Below are positions 20,986-27,605 of a DNA stretch of 38,382 bases, one piece after another. The stretch is from a virus. Position numbers and translations under genes: made by a program. The stretch covers positions 1 through 38,382 of the IMG/VR virus record IMGVR_UViG_3300025132_000107; one strand, 5' to 3'. Numbering within the stretch: the first letter of the stretch is position 1; every line of letters begins with the position of its first letter. The notes beneath the pieces were generated by a model. That model made no database searches and was not told where the DNA came from. It worked only from the letters and a program-made list of their open reading frames with translations.

Positions 20986-21209
20986 AACACATTCTGGTGA
21001 CAGACTCGGAGCTTCAAATTCTCTTGGAAGCGGTCAATGAAGCACAGCTAGCCCGCGAAGCCTCGATGGAGGAATGGCAGAAAGAAAACGTCTCACGGTA
21101 CGATAATGAGATGCAGTGCCTCCAGGTGGACTATAACCGGACACAACGAGTCATCCAGAGCCTTGAAAAAAGATCACTTTTTTCTCATTTTTCTGATAAA
21201 AAGTCTTGA
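20982..21209 (+). CDS. hypothetical helical protein
   Basis: This 75-aa protein has one long amphipathic helix (L-L-E-A-V-N-E-A-Q-L-A-R-E-A) followed by a second; the last 15 residues are encoded across an AT-rich hairpin (GAAAAAAG/CTTTTTTC, 21165-21184). The stop is inside the following -35 box. Coupled to the AT-hook gene. Confidence 0.5.
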   Translation: MKHILVTDSELQILLEAVNEAQLAREASMEEWQKENVSRYDNEMQCLQVDYNRTQRVIQSLEKRSLFSHFSDKKS

Positions 21210-21234
21210 CAGTCCTGAATATTCATGGTATTAT
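21206..21234 (+). promoter_or_regulatory. accessory-region promoter
   Basis: TTGACA, 17 nt, TATTAT; six nt later ATAAATTAATTCGGGAG. Variant -10 class (TATTAT), also found at 25380. Confidence 0.8.
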
Positions 21235-21265
21235 AGGGACATAAATTAATTCGGGAGAATTTTTA

Positions 21266-21439
21266 ATGCTTGAAGACATTATACGGTACGAACAGGGCGG
21301 CATGGATACAGAAGAAGCAATAGGCTTCTTTCAGGGTCTTATCGACAGTGGTTTGGCCTGGAGGCTCCAAGGCCACTACGGTCGCACTGCCAAGGATTTA
21401 ATTGAGAATGGCTTTTGTCACATCCCCGGAGGTGAATAA
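21266..21439 (+). CDS. conserved-looking small phage protein
   Basis: This 57-aa protein (L-E-D-I-I-R-Y-E-Q-G-G-M-D, F-F-Q-G-L-I-D-S-G-L-A-W-R-L-Q-G-H-Y-G-R-T-A) has the sequence pattern of a short hypothetical protein I associate with many phages. Stop and next start overlap as TAATG. Confidence 0.65.
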   Translation: MLEDIIRYEQGGMDTEEAIGFFQGLIDSGLAWRLQGHYGRTAKDLIENGFCHIPGGE

Positions 21440-21807
21440 TGGGTTACCGATCATCCGTCGCACTGGCAATCAGTAAAGAATTAATGCCCCGCTTTCTAAC
21501 GGTCTTCGCGAAGTGCCCAGAGGCGCAGGCTATGGTCTTTAAAGACCATGATCGAATGGACGAGGATTATGATGGTGAGGGCACGTTCTTTGTTTATTGG
21601 GATCACGTAAAGTGGTATACCAGTTATCCAGAGGTGGAGGCCATTGAGAATTTTCTAGCAGATTGCGAGCTTGATGACTTTGAGGATTTAGATAATTCTT
21701 ACGAGCATTATCGTTTTCTGCGCTTGGGCGAGGACCATGATGATCTTGATATGATGGGTCATCTATGCGAGTATGACATTCGACTTACGCGGGAGCTATC
21801 GTTTTGA
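21439..21807 (+). CDS. hypothetical acidic protein
   Basis: This 122-aa protein begins M-G-Y-R-S-S-V-A-L-A-I, followed by a D/E-dense region (D-D-F-E-D-L-D and D-H-D-D-L-D). F-F-V-Y-W-D-H-V-K-W-Y may be a beta hairpin. Such a charge pattern is seen in DNA-mimic proteins, but this is only suggestive. Coupled to both neighbours. Confidence 0.6.
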   Translation: MGYRSSVALAISKELMPRFLTVFAKCPEAQAMVFKDHDRMDEDYDGEGTFFVYWDHVKWYTSYPEVEAIENFLADCELDDFEDLDNSYEHYRFLRLGEDHDDLDMMGHLCEYDIRLTRELSF

Positions 21808-22112
21808 TGAAAACAAAAGTCAATAAACCTATTATGTGCGCCGATGGTTTTAAAATGAGTGTGCAGGCGCACACGATGGCACACTCGATGTACGACCCAG
21901 AAAAGAAGCGATATACGCACGTTGAGGTGGGCTACCCAAATCGATTTGAGCCACTGCTTCAGAATTGGGCAGAGGACAAGAATAAGCCTACTGAGACGGT
22001 TTATGGTTTTGTACCAGTCGAGAGGGTTGCCCTTGTGTGTGCCAAACATGGCGGTGTTGTTTCTGGAGAGCTTCCAGAAGGTGTTGTTAGACTAGACCCG
22101 GTGGAGAGCTAA
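21807..22112 (+). CDS. hypothetical protein
   Basis: This protein is about 101 aa; the ATG overlaps the upstream stop (TGATG) and a TTG 3 nt earlier is possible. It begins with D-G-F-K-M-S-V-Q-A-H-T-M-A-H and has a H-V-E-V-G-Y-P segment and a late strand-rich part (V-P-V-E-R-V-A-L-V). Not assigned. Confidence 0.6.
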   Translation: MKTKVNKPIMCADGFKMSVQAHTMAHSMYDPEKKRYTHVEVGYPNRFEPLLQNWAEDKNKPTETVYGFVPVERVALVCAKHGGVVSGELPEGVVRLDPVES

Positions 22113-22115
22113 GTT

Positions 22116-22253
22116 ATGGAATTATCAGACATTCTTGGAGCCGTGGGCATATTTATTCTATGTCTCTCGGTTAGTTCATTGACCATGTACGTATTGCACA
22201 AGCTAGACAAGCGAGAACAAGAGCGTTACCTAGAGGAGAGGAAGAAAAAATGA
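22116..22253 (+). CDS. 45-aa single-helix membrane protein
   Basis: M-E-L-S-D then a hydrophobic helix of about 20 residues and a charged tail (D-K-R-E-Q-E-R-Y-L-E-E-R-K-K-K). The stop overlaps the next K-V-G-D-L-V start (ATGA), and its tail codons supply the SD. Confidence 0.55.
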   Translation: MELSDILGAVGIFILCLSVSSLTMYVLHKLDKREQERYLEERKKK

Positions 22254-22468
22254 AAGTAGGCGACCTCGTGGAGTTATCCCAGAAAGGTCGCGATACCCTT
22301 TGGTGTAAGAAGTTTCGCGACATGGTTGGGATCATAACAGAGATGGAGGAGAGGACTTCTATCGATGACCCTCGCACCATGCTAGCTTATTACACCGTAA
22401 TGTTCACAGGAAGGAAGGGTAACCGTCAACAGACCCGAATTCCGCGCTCTTATTTGAAGTACGTGTGA
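22250..22468 (+). CDS. K-V-G-D-L-V family small protein
   Basis: This 72-aa protein begins M-K-V-G-D-L-V-E-L-S and has V-G-I-I-T-E-M, Y-T-V-M-F-T-G and a basic end (R-I-P-R-S-Y-L-K-Y-V). An isolated member outside the main array, coupled to a membrane peptide. Confidence 0.7.
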   Translation: MKVGDLVELSQKGRDTLWCKKFRDMVGIITEMEERTSIDDPRTMLAYYTVMFTGRKGNRQQTRIPRSYLKYV

Positions 22469-22540
22469 CGGGCGGCGGGCGTCCCCAAGTAAGTGAAAAC
22501 GCGAATCGAAATTTTTTTTTCATTTAATCAAGAAAAATGC

Positions 22541-22569
22541 TTGACAACAAGCAAAATTTGTGAGATAAT
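22541..22569 (+). promoter_or_regulatory. accessory-region promoter
   Basis: TTGACA, 17 nt, GATAAT with TG extension; six nt later ATAAACAACTTAGGAGAG. A T-tract and A-rich flank lie upstream. Confidence 0.85.
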
Positions 22570-22600
22570 ACACTCATAAACAACTTAGGAGAGTCATTTC

Positions 22601-23017
22601 ATGGCCATTATTGACTATAAGGAAGAGCAGGTTGGTTGGGACTACAAGGGTTCCGACTGGTACGATGTAGAATATGCTTACCCAACGATTGAATTCTTTA
22701 TTCACGTTTGGCAGAATTCCAACAGCGTCGTTGACGTAAAGCAAACGCTTGAGTACGCATTTAAGAAAGATGCGCGTTATCGTGTGGTCCATGTTAAAAA
22801 CAGGCGTCTTCCGCTTGAGTGTCACACTCACTCCCCCAGTTGCACGGCAGAGAATCCGCCGTGGAAATACCAAATGAACGCCAGCTACTCAAACCTTAAA
22901 GCACGCGCCAACAGGTGGCGAAAAAAAGGAGTGCCCTTGAAAGAACTGGCGCAGCCTCCTCGCGAGAAGGCAAAACTAAAAGAACTTATAGAACTAGCCA
23001 AAATGGAGGCGCTCTAA
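22601..23017 (+). CDS. hypothetical protein
   Basis: This 138-aa protein has an aromatic-rich N-terminal half (W-D-Y-K-G-S-D-W-Y-D-V-E-Y-A-Y) and a C-terminal basic helical half (K-A-R-A-N-R-W-R-K-K-G). L-E-C-H-T-H-S-P-S-C may be a metal site. Not assigned. Next gene starts at TAATG. Confidence 0.6.
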   Translation: MAIIDYKEEQVGWDYKGSDWYDVEYAYPTIEFFIHVWQNSNSVVDVKQTLEYAFKKDARYRVVHVKNRRLPLECHTHSPSCTAENPPWKYQMNASYSNLKARANRWRKKGVPLKELAQPPREKAKLKELIELAKMEAL

Positions 23018-23214
23018 TGACACGCAAAGACTTTCAAATGATTGCAGATATAGTTTCTTCGACGCTGGCAACGGTCACGCCAGAGGCTCGACAGTGCCTC
23101 GCTCTTGACTTTGCGGCTCAACTCGGAAAGACAAACACACGATTCGACCAAGTTCGCTTTGTCAAAGCGTGTCTATCCAATGAGTTGGCGGAAAACCAAC
23201 GTGCGGCCTGGTAG
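23017..23214 (+). CDS. hypothetical small helical protein
   Basis: This 65-aa protein (T-R-K-D-F-Q-M-I-A-D-I-V-S-S-T-L, L-G-K-T-N-T-R-F-D-Q-V-R-F-V-K-A-C-L) resembles a short hypothetical protein common in phages (M-T-R-x-D-F...N-x-R-F-D-x-x-R-F-x-x-A-C). Function unknown. Confidence 0.6.
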   Translation: MTRKDFQMIADIVSSTLATVTPEARQCLALDFAAQLGKTNTRFDQVRFVKACLSNELAENQRAAW

Positions 23215-23264
23215 AAGGTCGTTTGGCTCTCTTTGCGCCTAGTTATGGGCGCGAGGGAAAAAAG

Positions 23265-23375
23265 ATGACTTACTTAGAGAACGGTGATTTTATTATTGGT
23301 ATTCTTTGCATGTGGGGTGGTCTTGTGATTGTTCACCAAATCATAAGCCGCCTCGAAAAAAAAGGAAAAAAATAG
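23265..23375 (+). CDS. 36-aa single-helix membrane protein
   Basis: M-T-Y-L-E-N-G-D, a hydrophobic helix (I-I-G-I-L-C-M-W-G-G-L-V-I-V) and a basic tail. Ends immediately before a promoter, as several other micro membrane proteins do. Confidence 0.5.
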   Translation: MTYLENGDFIIGILCMWGGLVIVHQIISRLEKKGKK

Positions 23376-23404
23376 TTGACAAATTCCTTTTTGTGTGAGA
23401 TAAT
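23376..23404 (+). promoter_or_regulatory. accessory-region promoter
   Basis: TTGACA, 17 nt, GATAAT with TG extension; six nt later ATAACGAATTGAGAGAGG. Confidence 0.85.
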
Positions 23405-23433
23405 ACCTGTATAACGAATTGAGAGAGGCTCCA

Positions 23434-23922
23434 ATGAAAATTCCATTCTTTCCCGCACCGTCTGACGCTGTTATCGACGAAGCCAAGAACGGCAAGCATA
23501 TCAAAGCTGCACGCATGTGGGTGAAAGAAGCACGCGCAAACCTCGCCAATGGCGATCGTGTAGCGCCCTCTCCCATGTTTGCGATGCAAGTGGTCAAGTC
23601 GATTGCAAAGGGCCTTCCTGCGCTTAAAATGGCAGTGCAACGGGGAAAGTATCAAGAGGCTCGTCGAGTTGAAGCAGCCGAGGAAAAGGAAAAATTACTA
23701 GCGGAACGCTTCGCGTTCTTTATGAAAGAGGACAAGCCTGCGGCCACAACCACCGGTGTCTGCGATGTCTGCAACGAAGTTGGTAAGCATGTCACCAACC
23801 ACTATGCACCGGACGGAATGGGCTATCCCACGATCGTTTCTCAAACCTGTGTCGTACCTTGCGACCAGAAAACTACCTTGGGCGACTTCAGCGCCTGGGA
23901 CAAGATACCAGGAGGATTTTAA
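23434..23922 (+). CDS. hypothetical protein with C-terminal G-D-F-S-A-W tag
   Basis: This 162-aa protein: residues 1-100 are helical and basic, then a P-A-A-T-T-T linker. A Cys/His cluster follows (V-C-D-V-C-N-E-V-G-K-H-V and T-C-V-V-P-C), which looks like a degenerate zinc ribbon. The C-terminus is G-D-F-S-A-W-D-K-I-P-G-G-F, repeated almost exactly at the end of the unrelated protein at 25872. The ATG is used rather than a TTG 15 nt upstream that overlaps the leader. Confidence 0.6.
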   Translation: MKIPFFPAPSDAVIDEAKNGKHIKAARMWVKEARANLANGDRVAPSPMFAMQVVKSIAKGLPALKMAVQRGKYQEARRVEAAEEKEKLLAERFAFFMKEDKPAATTTGVCDVCNEVGKHVTNHYAPDGMGYPTIVSQTCVVPCDQKTTLGDFSAWDKIPGGF

Positions 23923-24060
23923 ATGCCGTTAGATGCTTACTTTTTGTTAGGATTCGGAGGAGGGTATTTACTTGGGGTCGTGGTGGGTTACCTCTTTGGA
24001 CTCCACGGTTTTCTTCACAAAAGAGTCTTAAAAGAGAAAAAAAGTAAAGAAAGTTCTTGA
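23923..24060 (+). CDS. 45-aa membrane protein, glycine-rich helix
   Basis: Hydrophobic residues about 5-32 contain G-F-G-G-G-Y-L-L-G-V-V-V-G-Y, followed by a K/E/S tail. Small-residue spacing suggests helix packing. The stop lies in the following -35 box. Confidence 0.5.
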   Translation: MPLDAYFLLGFGGGYLLGVVVGYLFGLHGFLHKRVLKEKKSKESS

Positions 24061-24085
24061 CATTCTCAGCATTTTATGAGATAAT
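24057..24085 (+). promoter_or_regulatory. accessory-region promoter
   Basis: TTGACA, 17 nt, GATAAT with TG extension; six nt later ATAAACAGTCGAGGAAG. Confidence 0.85.
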
Positions 24086-24113
24086 ATATATATAAACAGT
24101 CGAGGAAGACATC

Positions 24114-24341
24114 ATGCTAGCAAAAGCACTTGAAAACGCAATCACCGTCCGTTCAACCGAAACCTTGCCCAATGGGGTCAAGGTTGTTAAGCTCGATGTG
24201 GCAGATTACATCGACTTTATTCGCAAGCCTCATGCCATCGAGTATGAAGGCGAAATTTATGGTCGCAGCGGCTGGAATAGTGATACACACGTCGCTTTCT
24301 ATCGCTCTGACGTTCAACCTGCTTTTGCTGTACAATGGTAA
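24114..24341 (+). CDS. hypothetical small protein
   Basis: This 75-aa protein has T-L-P-N-G-V-K-V-V-K-L-D-V-A-D-Y and E-G-E-I-Y-G-R-S-G-W-N-S-D-T-H-V-A-F-Y: a strand-rich, compact domain. Not assigned. First gene after its promoter. Confidence 0.55.
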   Translation: MLAKALENAITVRSTETLPNGVKVVKLDVADYIDFIRKPHAIEYEGEIYGRSGWNSDTHVAFYRSDVQPAFAVQW

Positions 24342-24352
24342 AGGGGAACCAT

Positions 24353-24580
24353 ATGAAAAATCAAATCAAAGTTAATTTTCCGTTCACTGGCCACTTCACG
24401 GACTATCATGAGGGCTCTTATGTGGCTAAAGTTCTGAAGCAAATCACTGGTAGGCGCATTTTCTATCAGGAGAAGGGCTTCGATAAGAAGGGCTACAAGT
24501 TTATTTTCGACGTTGTGCCTGTGAAGGAAGAGGAAGAAGACAACTTTTCACGCGATAAAGAAAGTTTTATCGCACCATAA
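24353..24580 (+). CDS. hypothetical small protein
   Basis: This 75-aa protein uses the ATG after AAGGGGAA rather than one 18 nt upstream. Alternating strands and an acidic linker (V-K-E-E-E-E-D-N-F). Not assigned. Confidence 0.5.
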   Translation: MKNQIKVNFPFTGHFTDYHEGSYVAKVLKQITGRRIFYQEKGFDKKGYKFIFDVVPVKEEEEDNFSRDKESFIAP

Positions 24581-24591
24581 GTGTTTTTTTG

Positions 24592-24620
24592 TTGACAAAC
24601 CTGGAGACATCTGTTATAAT
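24592..24620 (+). promoter_or_regulatory. accessory-region promoter
   Basis: TTGACA, 17 nt, perfect TATAAT. The +1 element here reads ATGAACGACG, so an ATG coincides with the expected start base. Confidence 0.85.
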
Positions 24621-24677
24621 ATGTTCATGAACGACGAAACACGAGACTGCCTAATAACCTCACGAGGACAGTGGATT

Positions 24678-24917
24678 ATGCAACCAGCTACGAAACCAAA
24701 TATTGCTACCGTAAAGGTGGAGCGACTAGACATTGACCTCTTGAGGAGTCAACGCGATGCGCTGATTGCAGCCATTGAATTGCGCGAGATCGAAGACATG
24801 GCACCTTATGGTGACGGTGAAACGCTCCAATGGTTCCAAAAGCAAACCGAGTGCCTCGATGGCCTCGTTAACCTGCTCGATCACATGATTGACACCGCCG
24901 AGGGCTTCAATGTTTGA
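24678..24917 (+). CDS. hypothetical helical protein
   Basis: This 79-aa protein begins at the ATG with GAGGA 9 nt upstream. An in-frame ATG at 24627 sits exactly at the predicted +1 and would give a 96-aa leaderless product. The core (V-K-V-E-R-L-D-I-D-L-L-R-S-Q-R-D-A-L) is similar to the gene at 25012 (L-K-D-V-D-L-V-R-L-E-Q-Q-K-E-A-V), so the two are likely paralogs. Confidence 0.55.
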   Translation: MQPATKPNIATVKVERLDIDLLRSQRDALIAAIELREIEDMAPYGDGETLQWFQKQTECLDGLVNLLDHMIDTAEGFNV

Positions 24918-24932
24918 GGCGGTTTTAGTTTT

Positions 24933-25019
24933 ATGATAATTGCAGCCTACATTTTCGGCTATTTGGGCTTCCTGGTCTTAACAACCTACCTTTTGGAGCG
25001 TTATTTTCCCTATGAGTAA
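24933..25019 (+). CDS. 28-aa membrane peptide
   Basis: M-I-I-A-A-Y-I-F-G-Y-L-G-F-L-V-L-T-T-Y-L, then E-R-Y-F-P-Y-E. One helix. It overlaps the following start and sits between the two paralogous helical genes. Confidence 0.4.
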   Translation: MIIAAYIFGYLGFLVLTTYLLERYFPYE

Positions 25020-25236
25020 ATTAAAACGAACAACAGCCTTAAAGCTGAAAGATGTTGACCTGGTTCGCCTGGAGCAGCAGAAAGAAGCCGTTCTTGACGT
25101 ACTAGACGACATCGACGACCTTAGTGGTTTTATGCCTGAATTCTTTTGCAGGCTGATTGGACCGAGAGCAGACAGGCTAGCCGAATTGGTTGAATTCTTA
25201 GAAGACATCCTAAAACAAGGAAAACCTCGTAAATGA
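25012..25236 (+). CDS. hypothetical helical protein, paralog of the gene at 24678
   Basis: This 74-aa protein has V-D-L-V-R-L-E-Q-Q-K-E-A-V-L-D-V-L-D-D-I and ends with G-L-V-type helix D-R-L-A-E-L-V-E-F-L-E-D-I-L, paralleling D-G-L-V-N-L-L-D-H-M-I in the earlier gene. Helical hairpin likely. Coupled by ATGA to the next peptide. Confidence 0.55.
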   Translation: MSKLKRTTALKLKDVDLVRLEQQKEAVLDVLDDIDDLSGFMPEFFCRLIGPRADRLAELVEFLEDILKQGKPRK

Positions 25237-25337
25237 TTGATATTACAGTGCTTTTATGGCTTGCATTGACTTTTGGTGTCGCTTGGGGTTGGGAAAAGAT
25301 GAACCCACCGAAGGGCAATTTTCGCATAAAAAAGTGA
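25233..25337 (+). CDS. 34-aa membrane peptide
   Basis: M-I-D-I-T-V-L-L-W-L-A-L-T-F-G-V-A-W-G-W then E-K-M-N-P-P-K-G. One helix, overlapping the upstream stop (ATGA), and followed by A-tracts and a promoter. Confidence 0.45.
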   Translation: MIDITVLLWLALTFGVAWGWEKMNPPKGNFRIKK

Positions 25338-25356
25338 AAAAAAGTGAAAAAAAGAG

Positions 25357-25385
25357 TTGACAACTTTGCTTTTTAATGGTATTAT
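25357..25385 (+). promoter_or_regulatory. accessory-region promoter
   Basis: TTGACA, 17 nt, TATTAT, preceded by repeated AAAAAAGTG blocks resembling an UP element. The leader keeps AAACGACTTGAGGAA, displaced by a few bases. Confidence 0.8.
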
Positions 25386-25416
25386 ATATACATCTTAAAC
25401 GACTTGAGGAATTCTC

Positions 25417-25653
25417 ATGACAGACGAAAAATACAATGGTTGGACAAACCGATCGACATGGAATACGGCCCTGTGGCTATTTAACGGGCCATCGCGCTAC
25501 GCTATGATGCGCGACATTTTCTCTAACAAAGAGGCAACCCCAAAGACGGCAGAGACTTTTTGTCGAGGGACTTTTGGAAAGAAAACGCCTGACGGTCACT
25601 CGTTGGACGTTGTAGACTGGAAAGAAATTGCAGCCGCTATCAACGAGCAGTAA
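25417..25653 (+). CDS. Y-N-G-W-T-N-R-S-T-W small phage protein
   Basis: This 78-aa protein has the N-terminal Y-N-G-W-T-N-R-S-T-W-N-T-A-L-W-L, the hallmark of a widespread small phage protein family of unknown function. The rest is helical, ending E-I-A-A-A-I-N-E. First gene after its promoter. Confidence 0.65.
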   Translation: MTDEKYNGWTNRSTWNTALWLFNGPSRYAMMRDIFSNKEATPKTAETFCRGTFGKKTPDGHSLDVVDWKEIAAAINEQ

Positions 25654-25665
25654 GGAGATCCCAAA

Positions 25666-25863
25666 ATGACTAAAGTTCAGGCAGTTGAATTATTTAAAGA
25701 ATCGATGATCCCCACAGTCTCTGCGACCCACGAGAGGTTTGGCAGAAAAGATGTTGGAGCAAGGCGAGAGGCTTGGGCCTTCTTTACGGATGGTCTTTGT
25801 CGCGATGGTCAAATCACAGATCGTCAGTACATGAATTGGGCGACACCCAAATGTTGCGAGTAG
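25666..25863 (+). CDS. hypothetical small phage protein
   Basis: This 65-aa protein (A-W-A-F-F-T-D-G-L-C-R-D-G-Q-I-T-D-R-Q-Y-M-N-W) has a pattern seen in short phage proteins. AAGGAG precedes the ATG. Not assigned. Confidence 0.55.
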   Translation: MTKVQAVELFKESMIPTVSATHERFGRKDVGARREAWAFFTDGLCRDGQITDRQYMNWATPKCCE

Positions 25864-25871
25864 GAGAGAAA

Positions 25872-26111
25872 ATGAAAAAGTTTATCGTACCGGTTACTTG
25901 GAAGGTCGAAACCGTCGTCATGGTTGAAGCAGAAAGCATCGAGGATGCAATCCATGAAGCACACTGCGTTGACATTGATAATATGCCTGACCCCGAATAT
26001 GTCGGAGATAGCTTCGAAATCACTAGTGAAGACGACATTCAAGAGGTGTCAACCGAAAAGAATGAAACCGGCGACTTCTCCGCATGGAATGATATGCCCG
26101 GAGGGTTCTAA
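25872..26111 (+). CDS. hypothetical small protein with C-terminal G-D-F-S-A-W tag
   Basis: This 79-aa protein begins M-K-K-F-I-V-P-V-T-W-K-V-E-T, a strand pair and helix (A-E-S-I-E-D-A-I-H-E-A) typical of a small ferredoxin-like fold. After a flexible E/T/N linker it ends T-G-D-F-S-A-W-N-D-M-P-G-G-F, matching the tail of the 162-aa protein at 23434. The ATG is chosen by GGAGAG upstream. Confidence 0.6.
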   Translation: MKKFIVPVTWKVETVVMVEAESIEDAIHEAHCVDIDNMPDPEYVGDSFEITSEDDIQEVSTEKNETGDFSAWNDMPGGF

Positions 26112-26116
26112 ATTTG

Positions 26117-26277
26117 AAAAAGTGAAAAGAGATTCTCGGTGGTGCCTACTGGCTTAATAGGCAACCTTTCAAGTTCTTAGCCTGCCTGGTCGCTCCAGGG
26201 AGTAAGGAAATCGATGAAAGCTAGACCATCGACTCGGAATGGCCAAACGAGCGCCGAGAATCTTTTTTCACTTTTTT
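26117..26277 (+). ncRNA. candidate structured RNA closed by a 23-bp helix
   Basis: Arms 26117-26139 and 26254-26276 pair over 23 bp (GATTCTCGG with CCGAGAATC at the inner end, one G-U). The 114-nt interior folds into three hairpins: GGTGCCTA/TAGGC-ACC (near 26140-26165), CTTA-CCTGG/CCAGG-TAAG (26177-26208) and CGATG/CATCG (26212-26233). This is a four-way-junction, cloverleaf-like layout. T-runs in the 3' arm could also end transcription. No ORF is present. It matches no RNA family I know. Confidence 0.6.
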
Positions 26278-26289
26278 GAATAAAAACTG

Positions 26290-26318
26290 TTGACAGATGC
26301 CTTGTCAGATGTTATAAT
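26290..26318 (+). promoter_or_regulatory. accessory-region promoter
   Basis: TTGACA, 17 nt, perfect TATAAT; six nt later ATAAACAACAAGGGG. It starts just after the structured RNA. Confidence 0.85.
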
Positions 26319-26364
26319 AAGGGCATAAACAACAAGGGGAAACAATCCCCGCAGGAGAGATACC

Positions 26365-26637
26365 TTGATTAAAGTTGGTGACAAAGTTCGGTCCTACGAT
26401 TTTCCTCACACACGCGAATACTGGTACGAAGGAACCGTTGAGGGCTTTGAAGAGATTGAAGGGTGCAAACGATACAAGATTCGCATCGAAAAGCAATTTA
26501 TCGAGAGCAAAGAAGTTCAAATCAGTGCAGACCGAATGGAAGCTGCGCCACATATTTATCCGCCTGTAAATGGTACACGACGCGCACTCGGAGGAGTATG
26601 CAACGGTGTTGATCTACTAATCGAGGGAGTACAATAA
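26365..26637 (+). CDS. K-V-G-D-x-V family protein, longer member
   Basis: This 90-aa protein has a TTG start after GGAGAG: I-K-V-G-D-K-V-R-S-Y, W-Y-E-G-T-V-E-G-F, Y-K-I-R-I-E-K-Q-F. This is the same strand order as the array proteins, with an added C-terminal segment (G-V-C-N-G-V-D-L-L-I-E). Confidence 0.65.
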   Translation: MIKVGDKVRSYDFPHTREYWYEGTVEGFEEIEGCKRYKIRIEKQFIESKEVQISADRMEAAPHIYPPVNGTRRALGGVCNGVDLLIEGVQ

Positions 26638-26638
26638 A

Positions 26639-26764
26639 ATGAGGGTAATCAAATCATTTCTTTTTGCGACGGAAGCTGCAAACTATATCGAGAAGCATAA
26701 ATTAAATGCTATCATTGACAAGAATATATTCACAGGCAAGTACGACGTTCTCGACGCATCGTAA
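26639..26764 (+). CDS. hypothetical 41-aa protein
   Basis: M-R-V-I-K-S-F-L-F-A-T-E-A-A-N-Y-I-E, K-L-N-A-I-I-D-K-N-I and a short tail. The stop of the previous gene is 1 nt away. Not assigned. Confidence 0.45.
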   Translation: MRVIKSFLFATEAANYIEKHKLNAIIDKNIFTGKYDVLDAS

Positions 26765-26788
26765 ACAATTCGAGAGAGGATAAAAAAT

Positions 26789-27046
26789 ATGATTGGTACA
26801 AAGACAATATTCCTAGCGCAGTGGGACCATAAGCATGGTCAAGATGTTTCAGCACATAAGACCGAGAAAGGAGCCTTTGAACAGTGCGTTGTTTGGATGC
26901 GTGAGTGTCTGAGCGAATGGTACGCACCCGATGACGAAGACCACGAGCGTTATTCTCAGATGTCCGACGATGACTTGTTTGCGTCTTGGACTGACATTAC
27001 AGGCGAAGAATATATGACCGTTGCAACTGTAGCCTTGCACAATTAA
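26789..27046 (+). CDS. hypothetical acidic protein
   Basis: This 85-aa protein has F-L-A-Q-W-D-H-K-H-G, a helix with C and W, and an acidic stretch (Y-A-P-D-D-E-D-H-E-R-Y and S-D-D-D-L-F). GAGAGAGG precedes the ATG. Not assigned. Confidence 0.55.
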   Translation: MIGTKTIFLAQWDHKHGQDVSAHKTEKGAFEQCVVWMRECLSEWYAPDDEDHERYSQMSDDDLFASWTDITGEEYMTVATVALHN

Positions 27047-27070
27047 AAGAGAGAGAAGAGAATATTATTC

Positions 27071-27099
27071 TTGACAAACTCTTAAATATGTGAGATAAT
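27071..27099 (+). promoter_or_regulatory. accessory-region promoter
   Basis: TTGACA, 17 nt, GATAAT with TG extension; six nt later AGAAACGATGGAGAGAGG. A leader of about 105 nt follows, with a 2-codon ORF after the SD. Confidence 0.85.
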
Positions 27100-27211
27100 G
27101 TATATAGAAACGATGGAGAGAGGATAAAATAAAATGAACTAAGCGTTACCCTAAAGCTGTATGGGGTCAGCCTGTTTCTTGTTTCATGGCTTTATTTCTG
27201 GAGGGTTCAAA

Positions 27212-27385
27212 ATGGAATACTACGTACAAAAATTAAACTTTGATCACTGGATTAATATCTGTGGTCCTTTTGGTTCAGAGAGTGAGGCTTACAACTATGC
27301 TAAAGGGTGTAAGAGCAACTCTATTCACGGTAAAAAGATTCGTATTGCTACTAAGGAAGGACGAGTAGTTGATATTCTTATGTAA
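27212..27385 (+). CDS. hypothetical small protein
   Basis: This 57-aa protein begins M-E-Y-Y-V-Q-K-L-N-F-D-H-W and has G-S-E-S-E-A-Y-N-Y-A-K and K-K-I-R-I-A-T-K-E-G-R-V-V. Likely beta-alpha-beta. GGAGGG precedes the ATG; an in-frame upstream ATG at 27161 lacks an SD. Confidence 0.55.
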   Translation: MEYYVQKLNFDHWINICGPFGSESEAYNYAKGCKSNSIHGKKIRIATKEGRVVDILM

Positions 27386-27512
27386 TCTTCAGGGGTTGGG
27401 AGGAACCCTAAGCCAAAGTATTTTTAAACGTACTACTTTAAGCCTATAGGGAAATAGGTTGAAATAGATTAGATAGTATAGTACATATACGCTAGAAAGT
27501 CAAGAGAAAAGA

Positions 27513-27605
27513 TTATACACTTAGCGCATACTTACTATACACTTACCGTGTGTATACTTTTTATACACCGTAAAGCTACTAAACGCAAAGGAACTATACA
27601 CATGC
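27513..27605. repeat. cluster of TATACAC repeats
   Basis: TATACACTTA occurs at 27514 and 27536 (22 nt apart); an inverted TATACACAC lies at 27549-27557, then TATACACCGT at 27562 and TATACACATG at 27596. The spacing and mixed orientation suggest protein-binding sites, for example for a replication initiator or repressor. The preceding 27386-27512 holds only AT-rich sequence and small hairpins. Confidence 0.5.
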
